Positions 26,667-35,992 of a DNA stretch of 64,000 bases are shown here, in pieces. Location: contig QXWV01000002.1 of the NCBI GenBank assembly GCA_009911195.1, positions 175,447 through 239,446 on the forward strand, in the 5' to 3' direction. Under the pieces are notes generated by a model. It saw only the letters and a program-made list of their open reading frames with translations. It did no database searches and had not been told where the DNA came from. The translations under genes were made by a program, and so were the position numbers. This DNA comes from Lachnospiraceae bacterium. GTDB lineage: Bacteria; Bacillota; Clostridia; Lachnospirales; Lachnospiraceae. Within the stretch, counting starts at the first letter, position 1, and each line of letters opens with the position of its first letter.

Positions 26667-27482
26667 TTATCCAAACGTTTCCTCAATAATCGCTGCCGCC
26701 ACCGGGTCATAATAAACCGGATACCCGGATACCGTATCAATCAGTTCCAGGCCGAAATTTTCCGGAGCCTCCGAAACCCCTTTGTCCTTCACATTAGGCA
26801 GTACGATATAAGTACAATACCTTTCCCGCGTCAGCTTTAACAATTCTTCAATATCAATCGTTGTGGGATGGTTCATAATCGTATGCACCGGTTCCGCATA
26901 CTGCCACTTCGGCTCCACCATTTCCCTCCCGTAAAGCAACTGGATATTCGTATCATACTGCCGGACAAAATAAACCAAATCCGTAGGGAATACAGCCCAT
27001 ACCCGGGGTTCCCCCTCCTTGGGGGCTATCAGGTCGCAAATATCTATCACATGCTGGGGCAGATGATACATATTCTCCGCCTTGGACATATATTGGCTGC
27101 CATATACATATTTCCCCCCTGCTATCACCAGCACGGCGGCAGCGGCAAAAGCCATCCGCCCTGCCCATGCCCCTTTTTTTTCATAGAGCTGCCCTGCCAG
27201 CTTTATAGCCCCATAGGCTGTGATAATGCCCATGGGAATAAGCCACAACACCCTGTAATAAGTATCCCCATCCCCCATCAGGCGGACGAACACTTTCCTG
27301 AAAATGGGAAAAAAGAACAGCAGCAGCAGGCTCAAAGGCATGTAAAGGAACAGTGCCCTGCGTTTTCTATTTTTCTCCGCCACAAGCAAATAAACAAGTG
27401 CCAGCAAAAATAAAACTGCCAAATACCGTCCGCCCATATAGTTCTTAAAAATTACCACACTTTCCATAAAAATTCCGTACAT
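26667..27482 (-). CDS. Polytopic membrane protein, C-terminal half of a GT-C-like protein
   Basis: The 271 residues have about five membrane segments followed by a soluble region of about 130 residues. Motifs such as GDGDTYYRVLWLIPMG and YCTYIVLPN resemble the second half of large GT-C-like membrane proteins. It lies in exactly the same frame as the gene upstream (27513-28631), separated by a single TAG codon and ten codons, so it may be a fragment of one larger protein. Against that, it has its own type C leader (AAAGGGCAAGG) at the same distance from the ATG as in other genes. No specific function is claimed. Confidence 0.65.
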   Translation of the reverse strand: MYGIFMESVVIFKNYMGGRYLAVLFLLALVYLLVAEKNRKRRALFLYMPLSLLLLFFFPIFRKVFVRLMGDGDTYYRVLWLIPMGIITAYGAIKLAGQLYEKKGAWAGRMAFAAAAVLVIAGGKYVYGSQYMSKAENMYHLPQHVIDICDLIAPKEGEPRVWAVFPTDLVYFVRQYDTNIQLLYGREMVEPKWQYAEPVHTIMNHPTTIDIEELLKLTRERYCTYIVLPNVKDKGVSEAPENFGLELIDTVSGYPVYYDPVAAAIIEETFG

Positions 27483-27512
27483 ATCAATAGCCTTGCCCTT
27501 TCTATTCCATCC

Positions 27513-28631
27513 CTATGCATGCAAAAATAAATACAATATCATATATATACCGTTGGGGATGCATACCAGCCCTGCTTTCACAAGAATACTGAACTTCCGC
27601 TCCGCTATCATCAGCCAAAATGCGGCTGCCCCAATTAATACTACATTAAGAAAAACCACCATGGACGTGCACACCCCCGCCGCCATGTTAGCCAGCACTA
27701 ACAAAACCCATAACCCGGCTCCCTGGCCGCTTTGCATACTCTTTCCTGGCCTTTTGCGGTTTCCATTCTCCCCCTCTTCCTTCCCATCGAAAATCCAGAG
27801 TAAAAGCCAGATAGTAACCGGAATCACAAAGCTGGCCGCCACAGCCTTCCCCTGCCATGTCCTGGTCAGGAAAAACGTTTCGTTGGTGAAAATAGACACA
27901 TTCCCGAATATCTGCAAAAGCGCCATAATTATCATAAAAAAGGGCAAATGCTCTTTTTTATCCTTTTGTAAATGCCTGCCGATTTCGTAAAAGACAATAT
28001 ACGTTAACGGAATCCACACAAACGGAAGTACACTATGGTTTAAAATCGTTGTATGCACCCCGCTCATCCTCCCGATATAAGCCACCCAAACAGGCAGTAT
28101 AGCCAGGGAGTGCCGGATATCCAGGGAAGTAGTCCCGCCAGTATAAGGCTTAATCAGATACATCGTATTGCTTTGCCATGTAATCAGCGACTGCGCCACA
28201 TATTCCGCATCATCCCCATCAAAGGATGCGAGGGTAAAGGATTTATACAACTGCCAGAAAATAAGGGCAAAGAATATAAGCCAGCCGACCCGCTCTTCCC
28301 ATCCCATTGCCCCTAGCCGTAATGCGGGAATTCTTACGGCCGGATTCCCTTTCTTATAAGACCGGACGTACACTCCTATCCCCAGCGCTACGGCTACACC
28401 CAACACTATAGTAAACAGCCTTGCCATTGCAAGGAAGCTGTCATATTTTACCAGCAGAATACAAGGCACCGTTACCAGCCAGCATAAGGACAGCATGATT
28501 AGATAGCCGGCAACCAAAACCACCCCTATGTTTCTTTTTTCCTTCGGAATCCACGGCATCGGAATAAGGCCGATGCAGAAGGGAACCGCACATAGCCATA
28601 AAATAAGGCCCAAAATCCTTAAAATTATCAT
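27513..28631 (-). CDS. GT-C-like polytopic membrane protein, N-terminal half
   Basis: The 372-residue protein has about ten membrane segments. The first large extracellular loop holds the acidic motif SFDGDDAEYVAQS, the place and type of sequence where GT-C glycosyltransferases keep their catalytic acid. The overall character is close to DUF6077-type proteins, which is tentative. It ends at a TAG after YLFLHA; the following gene continues in the same frame. An in-frame ATG at 28643 lies in the leader; the ATG at 28631 follows GAGGAG and is used. Likely role: transfer of a sugar from a polyprenyl-phosphate donor outside the membrane, inferred. Confidence 0.65.
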   Translation of the reverse strand: MIILRILGLILWLCAVPFCIGLIPMPWIPKEKRNIGVVLVAGYLIMLSLCWLVTVPCILLVKYDSFLAMARLFTIVLGVAVALGIGVYVRSYKKGNPAVRIPALRLGAMGWEERVGWLIFFALIFWQLYKSFTLASFDGDDAEYVAQSLITWQSNTMYLIKPYTGGTTSLDIRHSLAILPVWVAYIGRMSGVHTTILNHSVLPFVWIPLTYIVFYEIGRHLQKDKKEHLPFFMIIMALLQIFGNVSIFTNETFFLTRTWQGKAVAASFVIPVTIWLLLWIFDGKEEGENGNRKRPGKSMQSGQGAGLWVLLVLANMAAGVCTSMVVFLNVVLIGAAAFWLMIAERKFSILVKAGLVCIPNGIYMILYLFLHA

Positions 28632-28725
28632 GTTTCTCCTCATTTCTTCACTGATTTTCTGCGCTCAAATCTATTTGAGTCTAACAGTTCTTTACTAGTT
28701 TACCCCAATTCCCTTTATCTGTCCA

Positions 28726-28754
28726 TGGACAATCCCATAATTCCATGTTAAAAT
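28726..28754 (+). promoter_or_regulatory. Putative sigma-A promoter of the UGM-like gene
   Basis: TGGACA (28726-28731), a 17-nt spacer and TAAAAT (28749-28754) lie about 50 nt before the ATG at 28806. AGAGGA gives the ribosome-binding site. Confidence 0.6.
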
Positions 28755-28805
28755 ACTTTCAATGAGCAAAAAATATGTTATGTAAACGGAGAGGAATTCA
28801 TCATT

Positions 28806-30401
28806 ATGAGGAAAGTACTTATCATAGGTGCAGGGCCTGCCGGGCTTACCGCTGCTTATGAATTATTAACTGACAGGCAGCCTGGAAATCCGGCTGTAGA
28901 CAATGATTATGAAGTAATCGTATTTGAAGAAAGCGATGCCATGGGCGGTATTTCCAAAACGGTCAACCATAATGGCAACCGTATGGATATGGGGGGACAC
29001 AGGTTCTTTTCCAAAGTTCCCGAAGTAAATGAATGGTGGGCTAAAATGTTGCCGGAGCAAGGCTTCCCCTCTTACGATGATATTCTTTTGCGCCGGAAAA
29101 TGCCATTAGCTGCGGGCGGCCCCAATCCCCAGAAAGAAGAACGGGTAATGCTGAACAGGAATCGGGTATCCCGTATTTATTTTAAAAAGAAATTTTTTGA
29201 CTATCCCATCTCCCTGAAATTTGAAACGCTTAAGAATATGGGATTTTTAACAACAATTCAGGTTTTTTTCAGCTATCTGAAAACCCTTGTCCATAAAAGG
29301 GAAGAAAAGTCGCTGGAAGATTTCTATATTAACCGGTTTGGACAGAAACTTTATGCCATGTTTTTTGAAAACTACACGGAAAACCTCTGGGGCAGGCATC
29401 CTTCCGAAATTGCCCCTGACTGGGGTGCCCAGCGGGCGAAAGGCTTATCCATTTTTGCCATTATCATGGATATGCTCGGCAAGCTCCTGCCCTCTAAGAA
29501 AAACCGTAAAGTGGAAACCTCCCTCATCGAGCAGTTCAAATACCCCAAGCTAGGGCCTGGGCAGCTCTGGGATGTTACCGCTGAAGAAATCACTGCATTG
29601 GGCGGTAAGATTTTAAAGAACAGTAAGGTAACTGGCTTTATAAAAGACGAAAACAATCATATTACCGCACTTACTTATGAACATGATGGCACTGTTTCCA
29701 CCATGGAAGGGGATATTTTCATTTCTTCTATGCCAATCAAGGATTTAGTGGGGGGAATGAATGATGTTCCGGCAAAAATGGCCAAGATTGCTGCCGGGCT
29801 GCCTTACAGGGATTACCGCACACTGGGCGTTCTCGTGCCCAGGCTGAACTTAAAAAATAAGACCAAAATGAAGACAGTAGGCAATATTGTGCCCGACTGC
29901 TGGATTTATGTCCATGATAAAACCGTTAAACTGGGGCGGCTTCAGATATACAATAACTGGTCTCCCTATATGGTAAAAGATTTAAAGCATACAGTCTGGG
30001 TAGGGCTTGAGTATTTCTGCAACGAAGGGGATAAGTACTGGAACATGTCCGATGCGAAATTCACCAAATTCGGCTTGCATGAAATGGTGAAAATGGGTCT
30101 CATCGACAATGCTTCCCAGGTTCTCGACACCCATTCCGAGAAGGTGAAAAAAGCTTATCCCGCATATTTTGATACTTATAAAGATATGGATAAGCTCATT
30201 GAATATCTGGATACTATTGATAATTTATACTGTGTGGGCCGCAACGGCCAACACCGGTACAACAATATTGACCACTCCATGTGCACGTCCTTTGAGGCTG
30301 TCAAGAATATTAAAAACGGAATCCGTGACAGAAGCAATGTATGGAGCGTCAATACAGAAAAGGAATACCACGAAGAAGCGAAAGCCAATGAAATGGAATA
30401 A
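28806..30401 (+). CDS. FAD-dependent oxidoreductase of the UDP-galactopyranose mutase/amine oxidase type
   Basis: The 531-residue flavoprotein starts with a dinucleotide-binding motif [17 protein letters not shown], then a [10 protein letters not shown] motif like that of UGM and protoporphyrinogen-oxidase-type enzymes. It has [20 protein letters not shown] and a C-terminal FAD motif [19 protein letters not shown]. Proteins of this kind in polysaccharide loci may isomerise or oxidise an NDP-sugar or lipid-linked sugar. The exact reaction cannot be read. It stands alone on the plus strand with its own promoter, diverging from the GT-C genes and converging on an SGNH lipoprotein gene 17 nt away. 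A second, shorter relative lies at 56061-57272. Confidence 0.8.
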   Translation: MRKVLIIGAGPAGLTAAYELLTDRQPGNPAVDNDYEVIVFEESDAMGGISKTVNHNGNRMDMGGHRFFSKVPEVNEWWAKMLPEQGFPSYDDILLRRKMPLAAGGPNPQKEERVMLNRNRVSRIYFKKKFFDYPISLKFETLKNMGFLTTIQVFFSYLKTLVHKREEKSLEDFYINRFGQKLYAMFFENYTENLWGRHPSEIAPDWGAQRAKGLSIFAIIMDMLGKLLPSKKNRKVETSLIEQFKYPKLGPGQLWDVTAEEITALGGKILKNSKVTGFIKDENNHITALTYEHDGTVSTMEGDIFISSMPIKDLVGGMNDVPAKMAKIAAGLPYRDYRTLGVLVPRLNLKNKTKMKTVGNIVPDCWIYVHDKTVKLGRLQIYNNWSPYMVKDLKHTVWVGLEYFCNEGDKYWNMSDAKFTKFGLHEMVKMGLIDNASQVLDTHSEKVKKAYPAYFDTYKDMDKLIEYLDTIDNLYCVGRNGQHRYNNIDHSMCTSFEAVKNIKNGIRDRSNVWSVNTEKEYHEEAKANEME

Positions 30402-30418
30402 TAAAATAAAAACCAGGG

Positions 30419-31519
30419 CTATTCTACCCCCAATCCCGCACATACTTTATCAGCTATCAGTTTCGCCCCTGCCGGATTGGGATGGGTTCCATCGCTTGTA
30501 TATTGCTGGATATTTTCTGCGGTAATACCGCATTCGTATACATCAATTACAGGAATGCCTTTTGCCTCCGCCACCGCCTTAATCCATGCGTTATAATCCT
30601 TGGCGGCCGCGCTATGGGCATTGGTATAGGAATAGCCTTCCCCGGCTTCGTTCCACCTGCCCACCTCTACCATAGTACAGCAGTAAATCTCCGTTTGCGG
30701 GTAACGCTTCATCATCTTATCCAACATCAGGGCATATGCCTCACTAAAAGTCTTAATATATCCCTCTTCTACCGGCGAGACTCCATCGTATGCCCCCAAA
30801 GGAATATCCGTCAACAAGTCATTAGCCCCCATGAGAATCAATATTACATCCGGGTCTTCCCCTTCATCCCCGGCCAAATCCAATACCCTGCAGTTTCCGC
30901 AGGCATATCGCCCGTCTCCGTTATCCTGTGACTGGCCGCTTACCGTGCTTCCCGAATAAGAGGCATTTCGGCAAAGCTCCATGCCCGTCCTCTCCAGCAT
31001 CTGCATCCACCAGGTATCCTCCACCCTGGTAATATCCCCCATCTCCGGGTAAAATTTACTGTAATAATCCGGAATATATCCCGTAAAAGTTGAGATGCTA
31101 TCCCCACAAATGCTAACCGTCTTTCCAGCCAATGGAGAAACAGACCCACCTGCCTCAGCTCCTTCCCCCTGAACCAAATCGTTTTCCTCCTCCTCTGCAT
31201 TAACGGTATCTTCCGGCTTCCCTTCGCCATCCTCTGCATTAGCAGTGCCTTCCGGCTTCTCTCCGCCATCTTCCACATTAGCAGTGCCTTCCGGCTTCTC
31301 TCCGCCATCTTCCACATTAGCAGTGCCTTCCGGCTTCTCTTCGCCATCTTCTGTCTTAGCAATACCTTCCGGCTTTTCTTCCGCCCCAGCCGCTTCATCT
31401 AACTGTTCCAGCTCCGTCCTGCCTTGCGCATCCCCGCACCCGGCCATCCCCCATATACCAAGCACCAGCGATGCTGCCAACAGGGCATTCAAAAACGCCC
31501 TCATCCTTCTTCTATCCAT
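30419..31519 (-). CDS. SGNH/GDSL hydrolase lipoprotein with Glu-rich repeats
   Basis: The 366 residues begin with a lipoprotein signal ending in WGMAGC (Cys28). Next comes a disordered acidic spacer of five 13-residue repeats (EKPEGTANVEDG type), then an SGNH hydrolase domain. The catalytic blocks are intact: VSICGDSIS, NASYSGSTVSGQ, LILMGANDL and SDGTHPNPAG. It is expected outside the membrane and could remove O-acyl groups from the polymer, opposing the MBOAT proteins; this role is inferred. AGGAGG lies close (3 nt) to the first ATG; a second in-frame ATG five codons on is possible. It follows the radical SAM gene in the same direction. Confidence 0.85.
   Translation of the reverse strand: MDRRRMRAFLNALLAASLVLGIWGMAGCGDAQGRTELEQLDEAAGAEEKPEGIAKTEDGEEKPEGTANVEDGGEKPEGTANVEDGGEKPEGTANAEDGEGKPEDTVNAEEEENDLVQGEGAEAGGSVSPLAGKTVSICGDSISTFTGYIPDYYSKFYPEMGDITRVEDTWWMQMLERTGMELCRNASYSGSTVSGQSQDNGDGRYACGNCRVLDLAGDEGEDPDVILILMGANDLLTDIPLGAYDGVSPVEEGYIKTFSEAYALMLDKMMKRYPQTEIYCCTMVEVGRWNEAGEGYSYTNAHSAAAKDYNAWIKAVAEAKGIPVIDVYECGITAENIQQYTSDGTHPNPAGAKLIADKVCAGLGVE
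31187..31381 (-). repeat. 39-bp coding tandem repeat
   Basis: Five 39-bp units (two almost identical, containing CATCTTCCACATTAGCAGTG on the plus strand) encode the acidic spacer of the SGNH lipoprotein. The unit is a multiple of three, so copy number can vary in frame and alter the reach of the domain from the membrane. Confidence 0.85.
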
Positions 31520-31598
31520 AATCCTCCTGCACTTTCCAGTCCAACAGCTACCTGAAAGCTCACCTTCACCTTACCGCTACCCTATTCGCAACTGACAA

Positions 31599-32579
31599 CT
31601 ACTTCTTAAACATCGACTGCCTTGCCCCATGCATTGCCCCACGGTTTTTCAATATATCGTCCACTGCGTCCATACGCAGGCCCGCATCGATAAAATCACA
31701 GTGCTTGCAGAACGGGTAATTCTGCCGCCCCGTCCGTATGGCTTCCCTTAAAGATTTATATCTATCGCTGTTCCATCCTTCTTTTAATGGAGTTTCATGC
31801 AAATCTGCCAAATCCGTCACTTCAAAATTATCACAGCAGCAAATCCCTAACTTGCCGTTGGGCATAATCCACATATCCGTATAAGGCATCAGGCATGTTT
31901 CTTTAATTACCTTTTCCGTAGCCTTTTTATTGGGCGCACTCCCCGCCCTGTTGGTGAGCACTTCCTTCAAATAACGCATCTGAATCAAAACATCCACATC
32001 CTTAAATTCATCGGGATGCTCCAGCATATATTTATAAATCACCTGAATATTGCGGTGCAGCTTCATATCCAGGCAGTAATTGTTAATAATTAACTGATTG
32101 ACATAAGGAATGATTTCCTTCACCTTGGGTACATCCAGAAGCAGTCCGTTGGTGGATACAAAGATAAACGCTTCCGGGAGCTTCTCCCTGGCATATTTAT
32201 GGAACTCCACAATACGCGTATCCAGCCAGGGTTCATTGTTGCCGTACATGGTTAAATGCCCTTTATACCCCCACTCCGCCAACTGGTCGATGATACTGTA
32301 AAAAAGCTCGTCCTCCATCCTCTTGTAAGGCCGCTTTTCCGCATTTTTATTTGCCGTACAAAATTCACATGTGCTGTTGCACCTATTAATTGTTTCCAGG
32401 TTCACTACCAGAGGATGGGGCACCTCTTTGGCATTCATAAAATATTCTATATAATTTTTCTGCAGCTTCCTCCTTGTAACAAACTGAAGCTTCAAATAAC
32501 TTTCGCTGGACAGCATAGGAAAATACTTCCTCGCGTTCCATCCTAACCTTCCTAAAAAATTGTGTACTCTTACTGGCAT
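31599..32579 (-). CDS. Radical SAM protein with SPASM-like C-terminus
   Basis: The 326-residue protein has the radical SAM cluster motif C67-NST-C71-EF-C74 and TMYGNNEPWLD as the conserved glycine-rich strand. The C-terminal cysteine-rich region (CLMPYTDMWIMPNGKLGICCCDNF and FCKHCDF) fits an auxiliary-cluster SPASM or twitch domain. These enzymes use a 5'-deoxyadenosyl radical for peptide, sugar or cofactor chemistry. No peptide precursor was found next to it, so a sugar or lipid-linked substrate is possible but unproven. AGAGG lies 7 nt before the ATG. It is placed downstream of three GT-C-like genes in the same direction. Confidence 0.88.
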   Translation of the reverse strand: MPVRVHNFLGRLGWNARKYFPMLSSESYLKLQFVTRRKLQKNYIEYFMNAKEVPHPLVVNLETINRCNSTCEFCTANKNAEKRPYKRMEDELFYSIIDQLAEWGYKGHLTMYGNNEPWLDTRIVEFHKYAREKLPEAFIFVSTNGLLLDVPKVKEIIPYVNQLIINNYCLDMKLHRNIQVIYKYMLEHPDEFKDVDVLIQMRYLKEVLTNRAGSAPNKKATEKVIKETCLMPYTDMWIMPNGKLGICCCDNFEVTDLADLHETPLKEGWNSDRYKSLREAIRTGRQNYPFCKHCDFIDAGLRMDAVDDILKNRGAMHGARQSMFKK

Positions 32580-32691
32580 ATTTATTCCTCTTTCTTATTT
32601 TTTTTGCAAATCATAGTTCTATAACCGAATTTATCATATCACTGAACGGATTATCGGTCAAGGATACTTGTATCTGGAATATATTTGTGCC

Positions 32692-34140
32692 CTATAAATA
32701 ATAAGGCAGGAAACGGATAAATAAACTATAGCCAAAAGCTGCCATTACATATCCCATAATTCCCAGACATATCAATTTACCAATCCTTGCATTTATCGTA
32801 TTCCCAAGCCAACAAATTTTCCGGATTCCTACTGTAACCAGATACATAAACGGAATCAGCACCGGAAGAATGTACCTTCCCTGGGGCTGATATTCCCAGG
32901 TATAGGAATAGTAAATACTCAACCCTATCGTAATTGCGCAGAATAGAGCCATACATAAGTAGAAAAAGGCTTTCCCTTTTCTTCCGCCTTTCCAGCCCTC
33001 CCTCTCTCCATAAACATTATATTCCCTTTCGTTCATGCCGGAGGGCGCTTTATCCCCCTGCTTCCTGCCTTCCCTTGCCTTCCGGAAAACCACTTCGATT
33101 TTTTTCACCGGAAGCAGGGCTGCAGCGCATGTTATAATCCAAAGCCGTTTATAGTAAATATAAATCAACCCATGAGTAGGGATGAGCATCGGCCCGAACA
33201 TGGCGATAAAACTATCCCTAAGCAGGGTCATATACCCTGTATCAAACAACATTTCCCCCAGGCTTTTCCCCCCATTCTGGTAGGTGAACCTGGTGAGAGG
33301 GTTAAATTCTTCGGTAGCCGTTAAAATAGCGCATTCCCTCCTGGCATTCATCGCTATAATATCACCGTTATAAAGCACTGCATTTCTGGCGAACCACCAG
33401 CCAATCCCCAGCATCACAATCAGGGAAATGTAAAAGCCTTTCCGCAGCAAAGGTTTCCATTCCACCCACACCCCTCTGTCCAGATGGATATAATTGCCCG
33501 CAAACAATAGGATGGCCGCCAATATCATCCCATATGCATTATAGTAGGACATGGCGCATAGAATAATCCCTACCGACAGCAGCAGGCATCCCCGTCTATC
33601 GAAGCCCACCCTCTGAGCCCGGAGCAGTACATAGAAAATAATGGCCACCGACAGCATTGCCATGGAATCCGTATTTACATAGGAATGAATAAATATATTT
33701 TGGGGCAAAAAAACCACCAATAACGTAAATGTCCACTGAATATATGGATTTATCCATGCTTCCTTCGCTATTTTCCTGACAAAATAAGCCATCAGCACAC
33801 CGAAAACCACATTCACCATCCGCGCCGCCAAAAGAAGCATATATCCATTATCGGTAAACAAACATAAAAAACGCAGCAAAAAGCCCTGAATAATATAAGT
33901 CAGTATAGGCTGGAAAGCATAAGACGCCCCATATCCTGCCAAAAGGACTTCCGGGTCCGCACCATGGGGCAGCGTTCCATATCTGCATATGTAGCTTACA
34001 ACTTTAAACCGGTTGATTTCATCCGGCGGGTCGCCATAAGTCTGTATCATGGCAAAACATGTAATGGATGCGAATACCACTATATAAAAAACCGCTTCCA
34101 ATACACGCCCCCTCTTCTTTTTATCCCTCAATACTCCCAC
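32692..34140 (-). CDS. DUF2142-like polytopic membrane protein (GT-C type)
   Basis: The 482-residue protein has about eleven membrane segments. The first extracellular loop has GDPPDEINRFKVVSYI, the acidic motif typical of DUF2142 proteins, which are thought to be GT-C-fold glycosyltransferases using polyprenyl-phosphate sugars. NTDSMAMLS is a further conserved piece. Translation seems to begin at GTG 34140 with GGGAAAA upstream. It is 35 nt downstream of the DUF6044-like gene and likely in one transcript with it. Donor and acceptor are unknown. Confidence 0.75.
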   Translation of the reverse strand: MGVLRDKKKRGRVLEAVFYIVVFASITCFAMIQTYGDPPDEINRFKVVSYICRYGTLPHGADPEVLLAGYGASYAFQPILTYIIQGFLLRFLCLFTDNGYMLLLAARMVNVVFGVLMAYFVRKIAKEAWINPYIQWTFTLLVVFLPQNIFIHSYVNTDSMAMLSVAIIFYVLLRAQRVGFDRRGCLLLSVGIILCAMSYYNAYGMILAAILLFAGNYIHLDRGVWVEWKPLLRKGFYISLIVMLGIGWWFARNAVLYNGDIIAMNARRECAILTATEEFNPLTRFTYQNGGKSLGEMLFDTGYMTLLRDSFIAMFGPMLIPTHGLIYIYYKRLWIITCAAALLPVKKIEVVFRKAREGRKQGDKAPSGMNEREYNVYGEREGWKGGRKGKAFFYLCMALFCAITIGLSIYYSYTWEYQPQGRYILPVLIPFMYLVTVGIRKICWLGNTINARIGKLICLGIMGYVMAAFGYSLFIRFLPYYL

Positions 34141-34175
34141 TTTTCCCTGCCCGCTCCTTTCCTCTGATACATCTT

Positions 34176-35912
34176 TTAAGTACCCAGGGCATACACATAC
34201 ACTGCATAGGGATTCCTATCCGTTCCGTACACCCCTATCAATTCCATTTCTATCTCATCCTCATTGCCCAGTTCAAACCGGGAAAAAATATACTTCCCCC
34301 CCATTTCCCCAAATGCCTTGCTGTCAATATACAAATCCTTGTCCAATGGCTCAAAAGATTTCAAATGGCTCACCACGGAAGCCTCCGTTCCGGAATAAAG
34401 GTATGCCCTAGCCCCCCAGTCATCATAGTAGCTCCGGCTGGGCTCCACCCTTTCTATGGCTGGGGCAATCACCTTACGGAAATCCTCCTTATATTGCTGG
34501 GGATAAAAGCCAAGATAACCGTCCAACGTAGCTATCCCGTTATATTCCAGCACCGCTGGGTGAAACCCATAGGCTGCTGACCACTCCCCCTCATAGCCAA
34601 TTTCCCCCTTTATCCTTTCAAACAGCTCCCTGGAATAAAACTCCTCATAGTTCATTTCATCCGCTTCTTTTCCCTTTAGAATTTCCAGCGCCTTGTTTTT
34701 GCATGTATGATACAAATCATTGTATCTGGAAGGCGTCAACAATATAATTGCAAATGCCGCCAGCGCCAATAAGTTTGCCCCCCATCGGAATCCTTTATAA
34801 GATAAATCATACCCACGCTGCAAAATGAGGAAAAACGCAGCATACCAAAGAAAAGGGCTGAAAAATACAGTACGGTTGAACTGAAAGCCCTTTAATGGGG
34901 GAAGTATTGTTTCAATCATCCCCCGGAATGCCCCCCAATTATAAATGCCATATACTAGGCTGTTAAACACCAGCAAAAACATCACCAGGTTATAAACATC
35001 ATGGAAAATTCCTTTCCAATTTTTTTTCGCTATGTATTTCCCGTTTACGTACAAAAAATAAATTACACATATCCACAAAACAAGCTTATCATGCACACTT
35101 TCCGCATGGAACATGCCGTGCATCCACACATCTTTACTTTGGAACAAAATCTCCCCTGCCGTCAAATCCGCCTCTACCATAGATGAGCGTATAGTTTCCA
35201 CACCGCCGAAAAGCATCACATAAAACAGCCGGTATTCAAAAAAAACATACCCCATTCCCAGCACAAGCAGCGCGCCAATCAAAGACACCGACACCTTTTT
35301 ATCCCGGATGCCCAGCCAGATAATCCCAGCCAGGAGATACGCTAAAATAAAAAATCCAAAGTAGGAAAAATAAGAAAGAAACGGATAACAGAACAAGGCT
35401 AAATACCATTTTGCCGAAGGCTTCCTGTAAATCTGCCGCAACAGATATAGAGCCAGCGGAATAGAAGCAAAAGGAATCCCAAAGGCAGGGAACATATTTA
35501 AAACACCGTAGGATAAGCCAAACATGGCCGCCAACGGCTTATAGTTTTCAAACTCCGCCCCATACCAATCCTTTACAAACAGCCAGACCGAAAAAACTGC
35601 CAGAATTACTTTCAGCAAATATCCTATAATATAAGCTGCAAAAGAAGGGAACATGAAATACAGCAATGTATAAAGCGACAGTTCCGAAGGAAGATTATCC
35701 CTGGTAACCCCGCCCAGAAAGGGAACATCCACACCGTGGGCAAAAAAGCTGTCCGTATTTTTCAGCATCTGAAACTGGGCAACGAATAAATCCAGGTTAT
35801 CATGCACCGCAATATAGCTGCTTTCCCCGAAAAAAACGTACACCATGGCTACTGACAGCAAAAATAAAACTATTAAAATCACATACCAACTGTCAAATAT
35901 TTTTTTCTTCAT
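34176..35912 (-). CDS. DUF6044-like polytopic membrane protein (GT-C type)
   Basis: The 578-residue protein has around eleven membrane segments and a C-terminal soluble region of about 170 residues outside the membrane. The first loop has SYIAVHDNLDLFVAQFQMLKNTDSFFAHG, with two acids near the membrane as in GT-C enzymes and in DUF6044 (YkoS-like) proteins. The C-terminal region has TLDGYLGFYPQQY and YDDWGARAYLY. Family assignment is moderate and function inferred as extracytoplasmic sugar transfer. It lies 80 nt after the gene at 35993-37399. Confidence 0.7.
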   Translation of the reverse strand: MKKKIFDSWYVILIVLFLLSVAMVYVFFGESSYIAVHDNLDLFVAQFQMLKNTDSFFAHGVDVPFLGGVTRDNLPSELSLYTLLYFMFPSFAAYIIGYLLKVILAVFSVWLFVKDWYGAEFENYKPLAAMFGLSYGVLNMFPAFGIPFASIPLALYLLRQIYRKPSAKWYLALFCYPFLSYFSYFGFFILAYLLAGIIWLGIRDKKVSVSLIGALLVLGMGYVFFEYRLFYVMLFGGVETIRSSMVEADLTAGEILFQSKDVWMHGMFHAESVHDKLVLWICVIYFLYVNGKYIAKKNWKGIFHDVYNLVMFLLVFNSLVYGIYNWGAFRGMIETILPPLKGFQFNRTVFFSPFLWYAAFFLILQRGYDLSYKGFRWGANLLALAAFAIILLTPSRYNDLYHTCKNKALEILKGKEADEMNYEEFYSRELFERIKGEIGYEGEWSAAYGFHPAVLEYNGIATLDGYLGFYPQQYKEDFRKVIAPAIERVEPSRSYYDDWGARAYLYSGTEASVVSHLKSFEPLDKDLYIDSKAFGEMGGKYIFSRFELGNEDEIEMELIGVYGTDRNPYAVYVYALGT

Positions 35913-35992
35913 ATCTTATGCACTTTCTTTTCCCCTTCCAAACTATGTGATGCCTTAACAATTCCCTTGCACAGCCTTCCATGATGCCTTAC

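Noticed and set aside
31187..31381. CRISPR-like or intergenic repeat
   Set aside because: The 39-bp units are in frame within a lipoprotein gene and encode its acidic spacer.
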